This document shows, piece after piece, positions 16,282 to 25,666 of a stretch of 64,000 nt of DNA. How positions within the stretch are numbered: the stretch's first letter is position 1; each line of letters starts with the position of its first letter. The notes under the pieces are model-generated. The model saw nothing but the letters and a program-made list of their open reading frames with translations. It was not told where the DNA came from and made no database searches. This DNA comes from Paenibacillus sp. Soil750. GTDB lineage: Bacteria; Bacillota; Bacilli; Paenibacillales; NBRC-103111. The stretch covers positions 3,847 through 67,846 of the forward strand of contig NZ_LMSD01000041.1 of NCBI RefSeq assembly GCF_001428045.1. The letters run 5' to 3'. The translations under genes and the position numbers were made by a program.

Positions 16282-16746
16282 ATGAGTCACCAATGGAGTC
16301 CTAATAACGAAGGTATACCAACTGAATCACATGGCCAATACATCTCAGCGATTTACCGCCATATGCAGATAGCGATCTCAGCCGAGTTGGCACCATATCG
16401 CATCGGAAGCGGGCAATATATTTTTCTAATGGCGATCGCGTTTGGGCAGCCCATTACGCAGAAAGCGCTGAGCGAAAAGCTGCTCATTGATAAGACAACA
16501 ACCGCGAAAGCCATTTCCAAGCTAGAAGCAGAAGGTTATGTACGGAGGGAAGTCGATACCTCTGACAACCGCTATCAGTTGTTATATTTGACGGAAGCGG
16601 GACGTGATGTGGTACCTAAGGTACAGGAAGCTCTGGCTCGCGTGAAAAACAAAACCAGGAAAGGTATAAACGATGAAGAGTATGACTTGGTGGTAAACCT
16701 CCTGAAAATCGTGCTTCACAATCTGACTGAGCAGGAGCAGGAGTGA
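16282..16746 (+). CDS. MarR family transcriptional regulator
   Basis: A winged-helix regulator of about 154 residues. It has the MarR layout: an N-terminal dimer helix, the HTH (ITQKALSEKLLIDKTTTAKAISKLEAEGYVRRE) and the wing DTSDNRYQLLYLTEAG. The ATG at 16282 follows GGGGGGAAG by six bases. The VOC protein gene starts 38 bases downstream and is probably in the same operon. Duplicated sites immediately upstream suggest autorepression. The inducer is unknown. Confidence 0.9.
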   Translation: MSHQWSPNNEGIPTESHGQYISAIYRHMQIAISAELAPYRIGSGQYIFLMAIAFGQPITQKALSEKLLIDKTTTAKAISKLEAEGYVRREVDTSDNRYQLLYLTEAGRDVVPKVQEALARVKNKTRKGINDEEYDLVVNLLKIVLHNLTEQEQE

Positions 16747-16784
16747 TCGGAAAAGGGCAAATAACTGTGAGGAGGATGTAGAAG

Positions 16785-17150
16785 ATGAAAGCTATTCCTT
16801 TTATTGTGGTGGAAAATTGCAAGGATGAAATCAAGTACTATCAGAGCGTTTTTGGTGGTGAGATCACGATTTTGCGCAAGCAAGGAGAAGAAGTGCTTAA
16901 CGCGGACCTACATGTCGAGGGGGCAATCCTTAAGTTTGCGGATACACTAGCGGCAAAGCCAATCATGAAAGGCGATTACGTGAGAGTGTTTGTGACGATC
17001 GAGAGAGAAGAAGCGTTCCGAACCATCTACGGAGAGCTTGCCACAGGTGGGGCTATTAACGTGGACATGTATGAAGCGCCGTTCAACGGACTGCTGGCCA
17101 TCGTAACTGATCGAAACGGTGTGTGCTGGGTGTTGTCATTTTATCGATAG
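16785..17150 (+). CDS. VOC family protein (glyoxalase/PhnB-like)
   Basis: A 121-residue single-module protein of the vicinal oxygen chelate superfamily, with two beta-alpha-beta-beta-beta units: AIPFIVVENCKDEIKYYQSVFGGEI, and the closing strands LAIVTDRNGVCWVLSF. The pattern is that of the PhnB/YjdN group, whose members rarely have proven activities; some give resistance to small toxic molecules. AGGAGG precedes the start. Co-transcription with a MarR repressor suggests an inducible detoxification role. Confidence 0.8.
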   Translation: MKAIPFIVVENCKDEIKYYQSVFGGEITILRKQGEEVLNADLHVEGAILKFADTLAAKPIMKGDYVRVFVTIEREEAFRTIYGELATGGAINVDMYEAPFNGLLAIVTDRNGVCWVLSFYR

Positions 17151-17156
17151 TATACC

Positions 17157-17193
17157 AAGAAGCACATTCATCTTGCGAATGTGCTTCTTTTTA
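17157..17193. terminator. Rho-independent terminator
   Basis: AAGAAGCACATTC and GAATGTGCTTCTT form a 13 bp stem followed by T residues. Its symmetry would also serve the convergent GH93 gene. Confidence 0.85.
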
Positions 17194-17211
17194 TTGCAAC
17201 AGCCACTATAC

Positions 17212-18723
17212 CTAATTAGCTACTAGCTGCCACAACTGATTCGTCCCCCCGTTATCACTCCACTGCACAATCGTACTTCCGTCATTGAGCGAACCTTGGT
17301 ATACGTCCAATAGCTTGCCGCTGTTGCGGTTCACGATTTTATAATAGCTGCCGGATGGAACCAGCGACCATTGGAATTCATTCGTGCCGGTTTCATTCCA
17401 TTGCAGAACAGCTGCACCATCAGCCGTTGAAGATTGCGATACGGCAAGTGCTTTGCCCGTTTTGACATTAAATATTTTTTTGTATCCGCCGCCGGCATCC
17501 ACAAGCTGCCACTTCTCAGGATTCGTACCATCGTACGTCCACTGGATGGCATTAGCACCGTTTACGGTGTTGCCTGCGCCTATAGCCAATACCTTGCCGC
17601 TTTTCACGTTGACTAGTCGATAGGAACCAGTTGCAGACGGTACGTACATGTCTGCATACGTTATCGCATTCTTATGACTGAAGTCTCCGCCATTGGGAAT
17701 GAATAAACGGCCATTACTTAATTGCAGCAATTGTCGATTATAGGAGCCGCCGATGGGCGTTCCCATTGAATCCCAGGTACCAGTTCCATCCGTTTTAGAA
17801 TTGATGTAGATATCTGGGCTCGCATAGGAATTGGCTACAATTCTTCCATCACTTAGTACAGTAACAAATGGACTTCCCGAGTTGCCAAGGAAATAATTCG
17901 TGGTGACGCTATTCCAACCCGTTTCGGCATTTGTATTGATCTTGTAAGCACATGGATATGAACCATTACTTAATCCAACTTCAAATGTCATAATAAAATT
18001 GCCATTCGCCATTTTGGCAACAATCGGCATCCCAGGACGTGTAACAGCATCTGGCCACACCACATCATTAACGACAGAACTCCAATTCACGCCGTCTGTC
18101 GTTGTTTGATGCACAAGTGTTTGGGCATGCGCGGGATCACGTTCATCGGAGTAGTAGACGATCAGCTTATTATTTTCGACAAGCAACCACGGTTCCCAAA
18201 CAGGATCGGCCCCAACCGCATTGGCGCCGGCTGTCGTTATGGTGCTGACAAATGTCCATGTCCGTCCAAGATCCGTACTCTTGTACATTTCCAATTTGGT
18301 GGCCGACATATCACTCGGCGTGGCATCTCCAACAGCAAGTAAAGTACCTGCAGCTAAGCTGCCTATGGCTTGAGGAAGCTCGATCAGCTGAGGGCAGTTC
18401 TGCATGCCCCAACCAGGACCATCTACCGTATTGCTGACATCGCCAACTTTTGCCCAGGACAGTCCGTTATTAGTGCTTTCATAAATGGGGAATGTAGGTA
18501 TTCCGGTCGTTCTGTTCTCCCAAGTGGTGTACATTTTCCCATTGTTGGTACCGCTGTGTGTGAGTTGAACGGTTCGAGGTGATAAAGCGCCATAAGCGGG
18601 CGCACTCGCTGGCGATGTGTACATGGTCAAGGGACCATAAGCACTAACAGATGTCACCATCGTTACGAGCATAACGAGAAAGAGAAGTAATGAAACAACG
18701 GTACGTTTTGCATTTTTTTTCAT
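17212..18723 (-). CDS. Secreted GH93-like exo-arabinanase with ricin-type lectin domain
   Basis: An exported enzyme of about 503 residues. After a signal peptide (to about VSAYG) comes a six-bladed sialidase-like domain to about residue 375, with repeated Asp-box-like stretches (STNNGLSWAKV, STDLGRTWTFV, TTDGVNWSSV) and the segment WEPWLLVENNKLIVYYSDERDP. This recalls glycoside hydrolase family 93, whose members release arabinobiose from linear arabinan. The C-terminal ~125 residues are a ricin-B beta-trefoil (CBM13-like) with three repeats ending in WQLVD, WSLVP and WQLVA. Start by GGGAGGA ten bases upstream. It is divergent from a sugar importer. Confidence 0.78.
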   Translation of the reverse strand: MKKNAKRTVVSLLLFLVMLVTMVTSVSAYGPLTMYTSPASAPAYGALSPRTVQLTHSGTNNGKMYTTWENRTTGIPTFPIYESTNNGLSWAKVGDVSNTVDGPGWGMQNCPQLIELPQAIGSLAAGTLLAVGDATPSDMSATKLEMYKSTDLGRTWTFVSTITTAGANAVGADPVWEPWLLVENNKLIVYYSDERDPAHAQTLVHQTTTDGVNWSSVVNDVVWPDAVTRPGMPIVAKMANGNFIMTFEVGLSNGSYPCAYKINTNAETGWNSVTTNYFLGNSGSPFVTVLSDGRIVANSYASPDIYINSKTDGTGTWDSMGTPIGGSYNRQLLQLSNGRLFIPNGGDFSHKNAITYADMYVPSATGSYRLVNVKSGKVLAIGAGNTVNGANAIQWTYDGTNPEKWQLVDAGGGYKKIFNVKTGKALAVSQSSTADGAAVLQWNETGTNEFQWSLVPSGSYYKIVNRNSGKLLDVYQGSLNDGSTIVQWSDNGGTNQLWQLVAN

Positions 18724-19062
18724 GAATGTGAGTCCTCCCGATTTTAAGTTAAAAGAAGTTTTTCTCAACTTTGCTGCCTAGTCTACAATTTCATTCCTTC
18801 CCTTCAAGATTTTTGTTAAGCGCTTACAAACAAATATGATACGCTACGCCCAGTACATGAAACATGTAGTAGCTTTACTGAATCATGGAATATTTTTACT
18901 TCTAGCAAAAGATTTACGCGAGGACAGATTTGTGTTTGTATGTAGAACAAGAGTAGTAAAAAGATTCTATCTTTTAGTAAAGCGATTACATTCTTCGACA
19001 GCGGCTAAAATCGTATGATATGACATGTAAGCGGTTTATAAATAGCGGGGAGGCAAAAGAAA
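18724..19062. promoter_or_regulatory. Divergent promoter region with cre-like sites
   Basis: This 339-base gap separates the GH93 gene from the importer. GTTAAGCGCTTACA at 18815-18828 (TGTAAGCGCTTAAC on the other strand) and TGTAAGCGGTTTAT at 19026-19039 each match the CcpA cre consensus TGNAANCGNWNNCW with one mismatch. AGTAAAGCGATTACA at 18976-18990 is a weaker relative. They imply carbon catabolite repression of both directions. No gene is seen in the rest. Confidence 0.55.
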
Positions 19063-20403
19063 ATGAAGATGTTTAGAAAAATAACGAGCTTGGGTGTAGC
19101 TGCCATTTTGACGGTAACGCTTACTGCGTGCGGAAGTACGAAAAGTGATAGCGGGCAACCAGCAGGTTCCAACTCGCCGAAATCAACTGCGGCTGCCGCG
19201 GTTGAGAAAATCAAGATCTCCATGTGGTCGCAGTTCTCCGACCCTAACTCCAAAGACGGTGGCTTTATCGGCTTCTACAAAGCGTTGGATGCGACAAAAG
19301 CTAAGTTTCCTAATGTAGAAATTGAACATACGGGGATTGGTGGAGAAGCCTACAAAACCAAGATCAAAACAGCTTCAGCCGCCAATGAATTGCCAGATAT
19401 TTTCTTCTCATGGGGCGGAGGTTTCGCACAACCGTTTGTCGCAGGCAACCGAATTTTACCCTTACAGGACCTTGCCAAGGATGGAACAATAGACAAGCTC
19501 GTCCAGGGAACGACGGACAACTTCACATTCGACAATAAGCTGTACGGACTTCCGACAAACATTGCAACGGCGAACCTTTACATCAACACTGAGCTGTTCC
19601 AAGCAGCAGGCGCCAAAGTTCCTGCCACTTGGGAGGATTTACTAGCAGATATTAACCTTTTAAAAGCTAAGAACATTACGCCAATCGCACTAGGGGCAAA
19701 AGACAGATGGCCGGCGATGTTCTGGAACTCCATTTTGGACATCCGCATGGGCGGAACCGCTGCCGTTAACGCAACTTTGAATAAGACAGCATCCTTCGAT
19801 ACGCCGGACTTTCAGGCCGCAGGCCGCAAATACAAAGAGCTGATTGATGCCAAGGCATTCGGGGAAAATCCACTAGGGACTTCCTATGATGAGTCGATCA
19901 ATATGTTCTTAACGGGCAAAGCCGCTATTCTTTATATGGGCGCTTGGGTGAACGGACAGATCAATGCACCGGATTCTGCGGTCAAAGGTAAGGTTGATGT
20001 GGTAAAATTCCCGACAATTTCAGGCGGGAAAGGCAATGCCGATGAATGGCATGGCGGCTCTGGCGAAAGCTTTTTTATCAATAAAGATGTGAAAAATAAA
20101 GAGCGTGTGTGGGAAGTGTATAAATACTTCATGGAGACGATGGCTAAGGAAGTGTACCTTGCTGGTTCAGGTTCCTCCGCATGGAAAGGCGATCTTGGCG
20201 ACACCTCGAAAGTAGATCCGCTTGCTGTGAAAATCGGCCAACTTTCTGCGAAAGCAACAGGATTCTCTTACTGGTGGGATCAAATGTTGTCTGGTAATGA
20301 TACCGAGTCCATGTTCGGTTCACTGATGAAATTCACAGCTGGCAAGGTAACGCCAGAAGAATTCACCAAAGAACTGCAAAGCAAAATCAATCCTGGCAAA
20401 TAG
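19063..20403 (+). CDS. Sugar ABC transporter substrate-binding lipoprotein
   Basis: An extracellular solute-binding protein (family 1) of 446 residues. The signal peptide ends at the lipobox LTAC, then a Ser/Gly-rich linker and a two-lobe binding domain (KIKISMWSQFSDP ... DIFFSWGGGFAQPF ... NKLYGLPTNIATANLYINTELFQ). It delivers a sugar or oligosaccharide to the two permeases encoded next. Arabino-oligosaccharide or another pectin-derived sugar is the best guess from the divergent GH93 gene. No ATPase gene follows, so a shared MsmK/MsmX-type ATPase is presumably used. Confidence 0.92.
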   Translation: MKMFRKITSLGVAAILTVTLTACGSTKSDSGQPAGSNSPKSTAAAAVEKIKISMWSQFSDPNSKDGGFIGFYKALDATKAKFPNVEIEHTGIGGEAYKTKIKTASAANELPDIFFSWGGGFAQPFVAGNRILPLQDLAKDGTIDKLVQGTTDNFTFDNKLYGLPTNIATANLYINTELFQAAGAKVPATWEDLLADINLLKAKNITPIALGAKDRWPAMFWNSILDIRMGGTAAVNATLNKTASFDTPDFQAAGRKYKELIDAKAFGENPLGTSYDESINMFLTGKAAILYMGAWVNGQINAPDSAVKGKVDVVKFPTISGGKGNADEWHGGSGESFFINKDVKNKERVWEVYKYFMETMAKEVYLAGSGSSAWKGDLGDTSKVDPLAVKIGQLSAKATGFSYWWDQMLSGNDTESMFGSLMKFTAGKVTPEEFTKELQSKINPGK

Positions 20404-20426
20404 AGACGAAAGAAGTCTAATCGAAG

Positions 20427-20456
20427 AAACTGGCGGAAGGCAGCTTCCGCCAGTTT
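20427..20456 (+). repeat. Intra-operon stem-loop after the binding-protein gene
   Basis: AAACTGGCGGAAG and CTTCCGCCAGTTT form a perfect 13 bp stem with a four-base loop and only a weak T stretch. Hairpins in this place commonly protect the binding-protein mRNA or partly terminate, giving more binding protein than permease. Confidence 0.75.
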
Positions 20457-20476
20457 GATTAGGGGGAGGGAGAACC

Positions 20477-21376
20477 ATGCAACAAGTGTTTGGCGATAAG
20501 AAAGCCATAGCCGTCTTCGTACTTCCTGCGCTAATCTTGTTCCTACTCGTAGGTTTCGTCCCTATCGTTCAATCCGTGTATTACAGCATGTTGGATTGGA
20601 ACGGCATCGGGCAAGGGAAGTTTGTGGGATTGGCGTTGTACAAAGATTTGTTCATTACCGATACGTATGATATGCAATTTCTTCATTCTGTTTGGAATAC
20701 GTTGTACTTGGCCATTTTGTCGGTAGGCTTGCAGATTCCGTTTGCTTTCATTCTTGCCTTAATTCTTGCGAGGGGCATTAAAGGAGAGAAGTTTTACCGG
20801 ACCCTATTCTTTATCCCTGTCACGATTTCGTCCGCCGTCATCGGACTCATGTTCGTATCGATTTTGAATCCAAACTACGGTGTGTTGAATGTCATATTGG
20901 CGCAAATAGGACTAGAAGGATGGAGGAACGATTGGCTAACGAATGAGAAAACTGCCCTATCGAGCATCATGCTGCCGGCTGTGTGGCAGTGGGTTGGTTA
21001 TTACATGCTTCTGATGTATGCAGCGATAAAAGGTATTTCTGAAGAGATGTTTGACGCAGCCAAAATTGATGGGGCGTCCAAATGGCGCTCGACGATTTCA
21101 ATCGTAATCCCATTAATAACGCCGATTTTGAAGGTATGTATCGTATTTGCCATTATTGGTTCTCTGAAATTTTTCGATTTGACCTTTATCATGACGAACG
21201 GCACCTCGGCACCAGCGACGGATGTACCCAGCACGTTAATGTACACAACAATCTTCAAGCGAAATATGTACGGGTATGGAAGTGCAATGGCGGTGTTTAT
21301 GGTGGTGGAATGTCTTGTTATTTATATGGGGCTGCAGTGGTTATTTCGAGTACGAGGAGAGGGGACTAACAAGTGA
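20477..21376 (+). CDS. Sugar ABC transporter permease (MalF/UgpA type)
   Basis: A membrane permease of 299 residues with six helices. The EAA loop is MFDAAKIDGASKWRSTISIVIPLI, the ATPase docking site. It is preceded by GGGGGAGGG, and its stop overlaps the GTG start of the next permease in a GTGA overlap, so the two subunits are translationally coupled. Confidence 0.93.
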   Translation: MQQVFGDKKAIAVFVLPALILFLLVGFVPIVQSVYYSMLDWNGIGQGKFVGLALYKDLFITDTYDMQFLHSVWNTLYLAILSVGLQIPFAFILALILARGIKGEKFYRTLFFIPVTISSAVIGLMFVSILNPNYGVLNVILAQIGLEGWRNDWLTNEKTALSSIMLPAVWQWVGYYMLLMYAAIKGISEEMFDAAKIDGASKWRSTISIVIPLITPILKVCIVFAIIGSLKFFDLTFIMTNGTSAPATDVPSTLMYTTIFKRNMYGYGSAMAVFMVVECLVIYMGLQWLFRVRGEGTNK

Positions 21377-22212
21377 TACTGACTCGAAAATGGCATAACA
21401 CGAACCTTATTCTTCAACTTTTTCTTGTTATTTTTGCCATCATTCAATTTTATCCGCTGCTTTGGCTCGTGTTAACCTCATTCAAAACCAATATTGAAAT
21501 CACCGGAAGCAATGTCATGGGACTGCCTTCCAAGTGGATATTTGCCAACTATCAATACGTCTTTGTGGGCTCCAAGCTGGGCAGGAATTTCTTGAACAGT
21601 TTCTTATACACTGGCATAACGGTAATCGTTTCAGGGTTGTTAGCAGCAATGGTATCGTATGCGGTCACTCGAATGAGATGGAAGTTTAGTAAACTTGTAC
21701 TGGCCTTATTTATGTCGGGGCTGATGATTCCTGTACATGCTACCTTGCTGCCTATCTTTCTTATTTTAAAACAAACCCATCTGTTAAATACGCCATGGGC
21801 GTTGATTATCCCTTATACGGTGAACGCGATACCTCCCGCTATGTTTATCATGGTCGGATTTTTTACGAGCCTCCCTCGGGAGTTGGAAGAAGCTAGCGTC
21901 GTTGACGGGTGTAATATTTATCAAGTGTTTTTCAGAATTATGCTGCCTTTGATCAGACCAGCTCTTGTTTCGGTATCCATCTTTACCTTTTTGGCTGCCT
22001 GGAACGAATTAATGTTTGCCACTACATTTATCAATAGTAACAAACTCATGACGATTACGGTTGCGATTAATTCCCTGCGGGGGCTGCATACGACAGAGTA
22101 TGGTCCGATCGCAGCGGGCATGGTTATTGCGACGATTCCTACGATTATTTTGTATGCTTTCTTAAGCGATCAAGTTCAGAAGAGCATTGTCGCGGGCGCA
22201 ATTAAAGGCTAG
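21373..22212 (+). CDS. Sugar ABC transporter permease (MalG/UgpE type)
   Basis: The second permease of the importer, 279 residues, with six helices and the EAA loop LEEASVVDGCNIYQVFFRIMLPLI. GTG start overlaps the preceding stop. Together with the binding protein it forms a CUT1-type carbohydrate importer. The histidine kinase gene begins about 85 bases downstream. Confidence 0.93.
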   Translation: MILTRKWHNTNLILQLFLVIFAIIQFYPLLWLVLTSFKTNIEITGSNVMGLPSKWIFANYQYVFVGSKLGRNFLNSFLYTGITVIVSGLLAAMVSYAVTRMRWKFSKLVLALFMSGLMIPVHATLLPIFLILKQTHLLNTPWALIIPYTVNAIPPAMFIMVGFFTSLPRELEEASVVDGCNIYQVFFRIMLPLIRPALVSVSIFTFLAAWNELMFATTFINSNKLMTITVAINSLRGLHTTEYGPIAAGMVIATIPTIILYAFLSDQVQKSIVAGAIKG

Positions 22213-22299
22213 TGAACGCTGCACGCATGGTATACTAAGTGGAGGAACGATAGAAAGTGTGTAGATAGGCCTAGAATCAGACAGAAGGTGGTTTATGTG

Positions 22300-24051
22300 G
22301 TGAAATTCGCCAAAATAAGAACACAAATGATAGCCTATTATATCCTTTTACTATCGGTTTCTCTGCTGATCAGCGGCGTCTTGTATCAACGCTTTAATCG
22401 AAGTCTAATCGACGGCAAGATTGCGGAAGTGTCCGAACAAAGCTTAAATGCGATTCAATCCAATATGAATTCGTTGTTCGATAACGCTTCGAAATATTCC
22501 CAAAGGGTTATCGCTAGCAGCACCGTCCAGGAGCTCCTTAAGACGGACTTCACTTACGATGGATTCGTGGCTTCGAACTCGAGTATCCAGAAGGTGTTAA
22601 ATGAGATTTTCCTCGCAGAGTCTAATGTAGCCTCTGTTTATTTGTTTCGCAATGATGATTTGTATTATTCACTGGAATTTCAGAAGCTTGGCCTGCATAT
22701 AGCAAGCATTAAATCAGCCCCTTGGTATCAGGAAGCCATTAACAGAAACGGTGGTTCGATATGGCGAATCAATGCAGGCGGAATCTTAAATACGCAGGTA
22801 AAAGGGGAGCAATATCTCTCTTTAATCCGTGTCGTGAATGATCTGAATACGGCCCAACCGATTGGCATGGTGATGATTAACATTCCATTAACCCAGATTA
22901 AAAAGCCTTACGAACATACAATTGATGGCAAGAAATACGATCTCATGGTGGATCGGGATGGCGCGCTCGTGATCGATTTTGAGAATCCTGAGCTGCAGCA
23001 GTTCACAGAATCGGAGGAGTTCCGGTCACATGCTTCAGGAAGCTTCATCCAAACAATAGCCAATCATCGTTACATCTTCGATAAAATGGAGGTTAGCGGC
23101 TGGCGTTATGCAACCGCATTTTCGATGAGTGACTGGCCGAATCCGTACAAGGCTGTGAATCGGGTTCTCTTTCCGATCGTCGTGTTTAATGTTGTTTTTA
23201 TTTTCCTTGGGTTTATTTGGATCACCCGATCTATTATCCATCCAATATTGAGCTTATTAAAATCGATGAGAAAAGCGGAGACAGGTGATTATCAGGAAGT
23301 TCTGCTTAATCCGAATTCCAATGAAATTCGCCAACTTCAAGATCGGTATAATCGTCTGCTCACAACGATCCAACAATCAATGGAGCGCGAGAAAGAGGAG
23401 CAGTCGCAGCGGCGAAAGCTTGAACTTCATATTCTTCATCAGCAAATTAAACCGCATTTTCTATACAATGCCTTGGAATCAGCGGGATATTTGTCATTGG
23501 CTGGAGAGAGGGAAGAAACCTACCGTCTGATCTCTGCGTTAGCGCAATATTACCGCTTGAGTCTGAGCAAAGGGAATGAAATCATTTCGCTCAAAGAAGA
23601 GTTCGATATTGCCAAGAACTACTTGACGATTCAGCATATCCGCTATCCTGATATGTTTACCGCTGTTTATGATTTGAGCGATGAGCTGCACGCTTATCCC
23701 GTTCCCAAGCTTACCCTGCAACCGCTTGTGGAGAATGCCCTGTACCACGGCATCCGGCCGATGGGGCAGCAGGGAGTGATTACTGTCTCGGCCGTGATCT
23801 CAGGCAGATCAGTCATTTTGTCCATTCAAGATGATGGCATAGGCATCTCGGAGGATAAGCTTGATTCGATGAATGAGGAACAGCTTATTCATAATGCCGC
23901 CAGCTTCGGATTGCGTGGAACGATAACGAGACTTAAGCTTTTTTACGGAGACGGCATGTCCTATACAATTGGCAGTTCACCAGGAAATGGAACGAAAATC
24001 GAAATTGAAATACCCTATCTGGAGGACACTCAATGGAACATGGAAGGATAA
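22300..24051 (+). CDS. YesM-type sensor histidine kinase
   Basis: A membrane kinase of about 584 residues that senses an extracellular signal, usually sugar availability, with the help of a binding protein. It has one N-terminal helix (about 8-30), an external dCache-like domain to about 280, a second helix (SDWPNPYKA then a hydrophobic segment), HAMP, then the His_kinase domain with LHILHQQIKPHFLYNALES and the ATPase motifs LVENALYHGI and DDGIGI. GTG 22300 is chosen because GAAGGTGG is eight bases upstream; GTG 22297 and 22288 are alternatives. The next gene overlaps by 19 bases. Confidence 0.9.
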   Translation: MKFAKIRTQMIAYYILLLSVSLLISGVLYQRFNRSLIDGKIAEVSEQSLNAIQSNMNSLFDNASKYSQRVIASSTVQELLKTDFTYDGFVASNSSIQKVLNEIFLAESNVASVYLFRNDDLYYSLEFQKLGLHIASIKSAPWYQEAINRNGGSIWRINAGGILNTQVKGEQYLSLIRVVNDLNTAQPIGMVMINIPLTQIKKPYEHTIDGKKYDLMVDRDGALVIDFENPELQQFTESEEFRSHASGSFIQTIANHRYIFDKMEVSGWRYATAFSMSDWPNPYKAVNRVLFPIVVFNVVFIFLGFIWITRSIIHPILSLLKSMRKAETGDYQEVLLNPNSNEIRQLQDRYNRLLTTIQQSMEREKEEQSQRRKLELHILHQQIKPHFLYNALESAGYLSLAGEREETYRLISALAQYYRLSLSKGNEIISLKEEFDIAKNYLTIQHIRYPDMFTAVYDLSDELHAYPVPKLTLQPLVENALYHGIRPMGQQGVITVSAVISGRSVILSIQDDGIGISEDKLDSMNEEQLIHNAASFGLRGTITRLKLFYGDGMSYTIGSSPGNGTKIEIEIPYLEDTQWNMEG

Positions 24052-25628
24052 AGGCTATTGCTGTTGATGACGAAGTCAATCCAAGAAAGATCCTGCAAGT
24101 TCTCCTAGACTGGCATTCCCTTGGCATTGAATTTGTAGGGGAGGCTGCCAATTGCAACGAAGCGCTGGATTTGATTGAAGCGGTAAGGCCGAATATCGTC
24201 TTTACTGATATTAATATGCCATACATGGATGGATTGGAGCTTGCGAAGCTAATCAGAGAAAGAGATCCGTTCATTAAGGTTGTGATTCTCACGGCGTATC
24301 CGGAATTTGAATATGCGAAGCAAAGTGTGAAGATCGGTGTCCATGATTTCTTGTTAAAGCCTCTACAACCTGATGTATTGAGAAAGCTGGCTATTGATTT
24401 AAAAGATGTGATCGAGAAAGAAGCAGCCCATTGGCAGGAATATCGCAAAATACAGTCCGAGCTTCTGGAGAATACCCAAGAGCTTAGAGAAAAATTTCTA
24501 ATGGATCTACTCGTAGGCACTACCTCAAATGGTGAGCAACTCCATCGGAGGTTTGACTACTTTTTTGGTGAATCGTTTCGAGCTTGCTGCTCCGTTGCTG
24601 TACTCGATTTTCAGAGCGAGCCGAACGTTGAAGAAGAGCGAAGGCTGAACCTCAGCATAGGCTGCAAAAGAGCAGTTGAATTTCTCGTGCAAGAGCGCGA
24701 GGGGATTCATGTTCTGCAAGACAATGGCGGACGCATCGTGATGATTAGCTGGGAGCAAGCAGTTGAGTTGGAGGCCCTCGGCGAACAGTCCATTCGCATC
24801 ATTAAGGATAAGCTGAATTGCCAAGCAACTGTAGGGGTTGGAGGCGTTTGCGACAACCTGCTTCGTGTGAAACATAGCTACAAGGAGGCCCTTGAAGCGC
24901 TGCGCTATGGCAAACTATTTGGCGGAGACCAGGTCATCTCATTTGGAGAAGATATTCGCCTGGTTAATTATTCCACAGATCTGAAGCTATCGGATACGGA
25001 AGAAATCATTTTTTTTATTAAAACGGGACTCAAAGAGCAGGCTGTTAAATCCATTGATAAGCTTTTTCGTTCCTTAGCCTCTGCGCCGAATGAACACATG
25101 TACTCGCTCGGTGTCCATTTTATTTCGATGCTGAATCTGGCCATGTCGGAGTTAGGTTTTACGCAATTGCGGTCGAGCTTGTTGAATGGCGCCGTCTATA
25201 ATCGCATGTTTGGTTGCCGTACAACGGGTGACTTGAGTCAATTGTTGTCCAAATTGGCAGAAGACGCGGCGGATTATGTGCAGGGTACGCGAATGAAGAA
25301 AACAAACCAGATTGTTCACGATGTTTTGTCCTATTTGACTGATGAATTTCGAAACTCTGAAGTTTCGTTGGGCTCTGTATCCCAGAAGTTTCACCTCAAT
25401 TCCAGTTATTTAAGCCGTATTTTCAAGCAGGAAGTAGGTCAGGGTTTCACGGATTATTTGCTTAAGCTGCGGATTGATGAAGCCGTTAAGCTCATGAACG
25501 AAGCGGACTGGAAAGCGTATCAGATCGCGGAGAAGGTGGGGATTAAGGATCCTTATTATTTCAGCCACCGCTTCAAAAAAGTAACGGGCGTTTCGATTCA
25601 AGAATATAAACGAACCTCACAGATATAG
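24033..25628 (+). CDS. YesN-type response regulator with AraC output domain
   Basis: A response regulator of 531 residues. The receiver domain (DDE near residue 11, phospho-acceptor Asp in VFTDINMP, LLKPL) is followed by a middle region of about 300 residues and a C-terminal AraC DNA-binding domain (VSLGSVSQKFHLNSSYLSRIFKQEVG ... IAEKVGIKDPYYFSHRFKKVTG). It partners with the kinase encoded immediately upstream and most likely controls the importer, GH93 and perhaps the convergent GH42 gene. Confidence 0.92.
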   Translation: MEHGRIKAIAVDDEVNPRKILQVLLDWHSLGIEFVGEAANCNEALDLIEAVRPNIVFTDINMPYMDGLELAKLIRERDPFIKVVILTAYPEFEYAKQSVKIGVHDFLLKPLQPDVLRKLAIDLKDVIEKEAAHWQEYRKIQSELLENTQELREKFLMDLLVGTTSNGEQLHRRFDYFFGESFRACCSVAVLDFQSEPNVEEERRLNLSIGCKRAVEFLVQEREGIHVLQDNGGRIVMISWEQAVELEALGEQSIRIIKDKLNCQATVGVGGVCDNLLRVKHSYKEALEALRYGKLFGGDQVISFGEDIRLVNYSTDLKLSDTEEIIFFIKTGLKEQAVKSIDKLFRSLASAPNEHMYSLGVHFISMLNLAMSELGFTQLRSSLLNGAVYNRMFGCRTTGDLSQLLSKLAEDAADYVQGTRMKKTNQIVHDVLSYLTDEFRNSEVSLGSVSQKFHLNSSYLSRIFKQEVGQGFTDYLLKLRIDEAVKLMNEADWKAYQIAEKVGIKDPYYFSHRFKKVTGVSIQEYKRTSQI

Positions 25629-25629
25629 A

Positions 25630-25664
25630 AAAGGAACCAGTGCTTAGCGCATCGGTTCCTTTCT
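25630..25664. terminator. Bidirectional terminator
   Basis: AAAGGAACC and GGTTCCTTT flank a loop of about 15 bases, between the convergent response regulator and beta-galactosidase genes. Confidence 0.7.
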
Positions 25665-25666
25665 CA

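Noticed and set aside
18836-19018. 60-codon plus-strand frame in the gap before the importer
   Set aside because: No ribosome-binding site and no domain; it overlaps the cre-like region of a divergent promoter.
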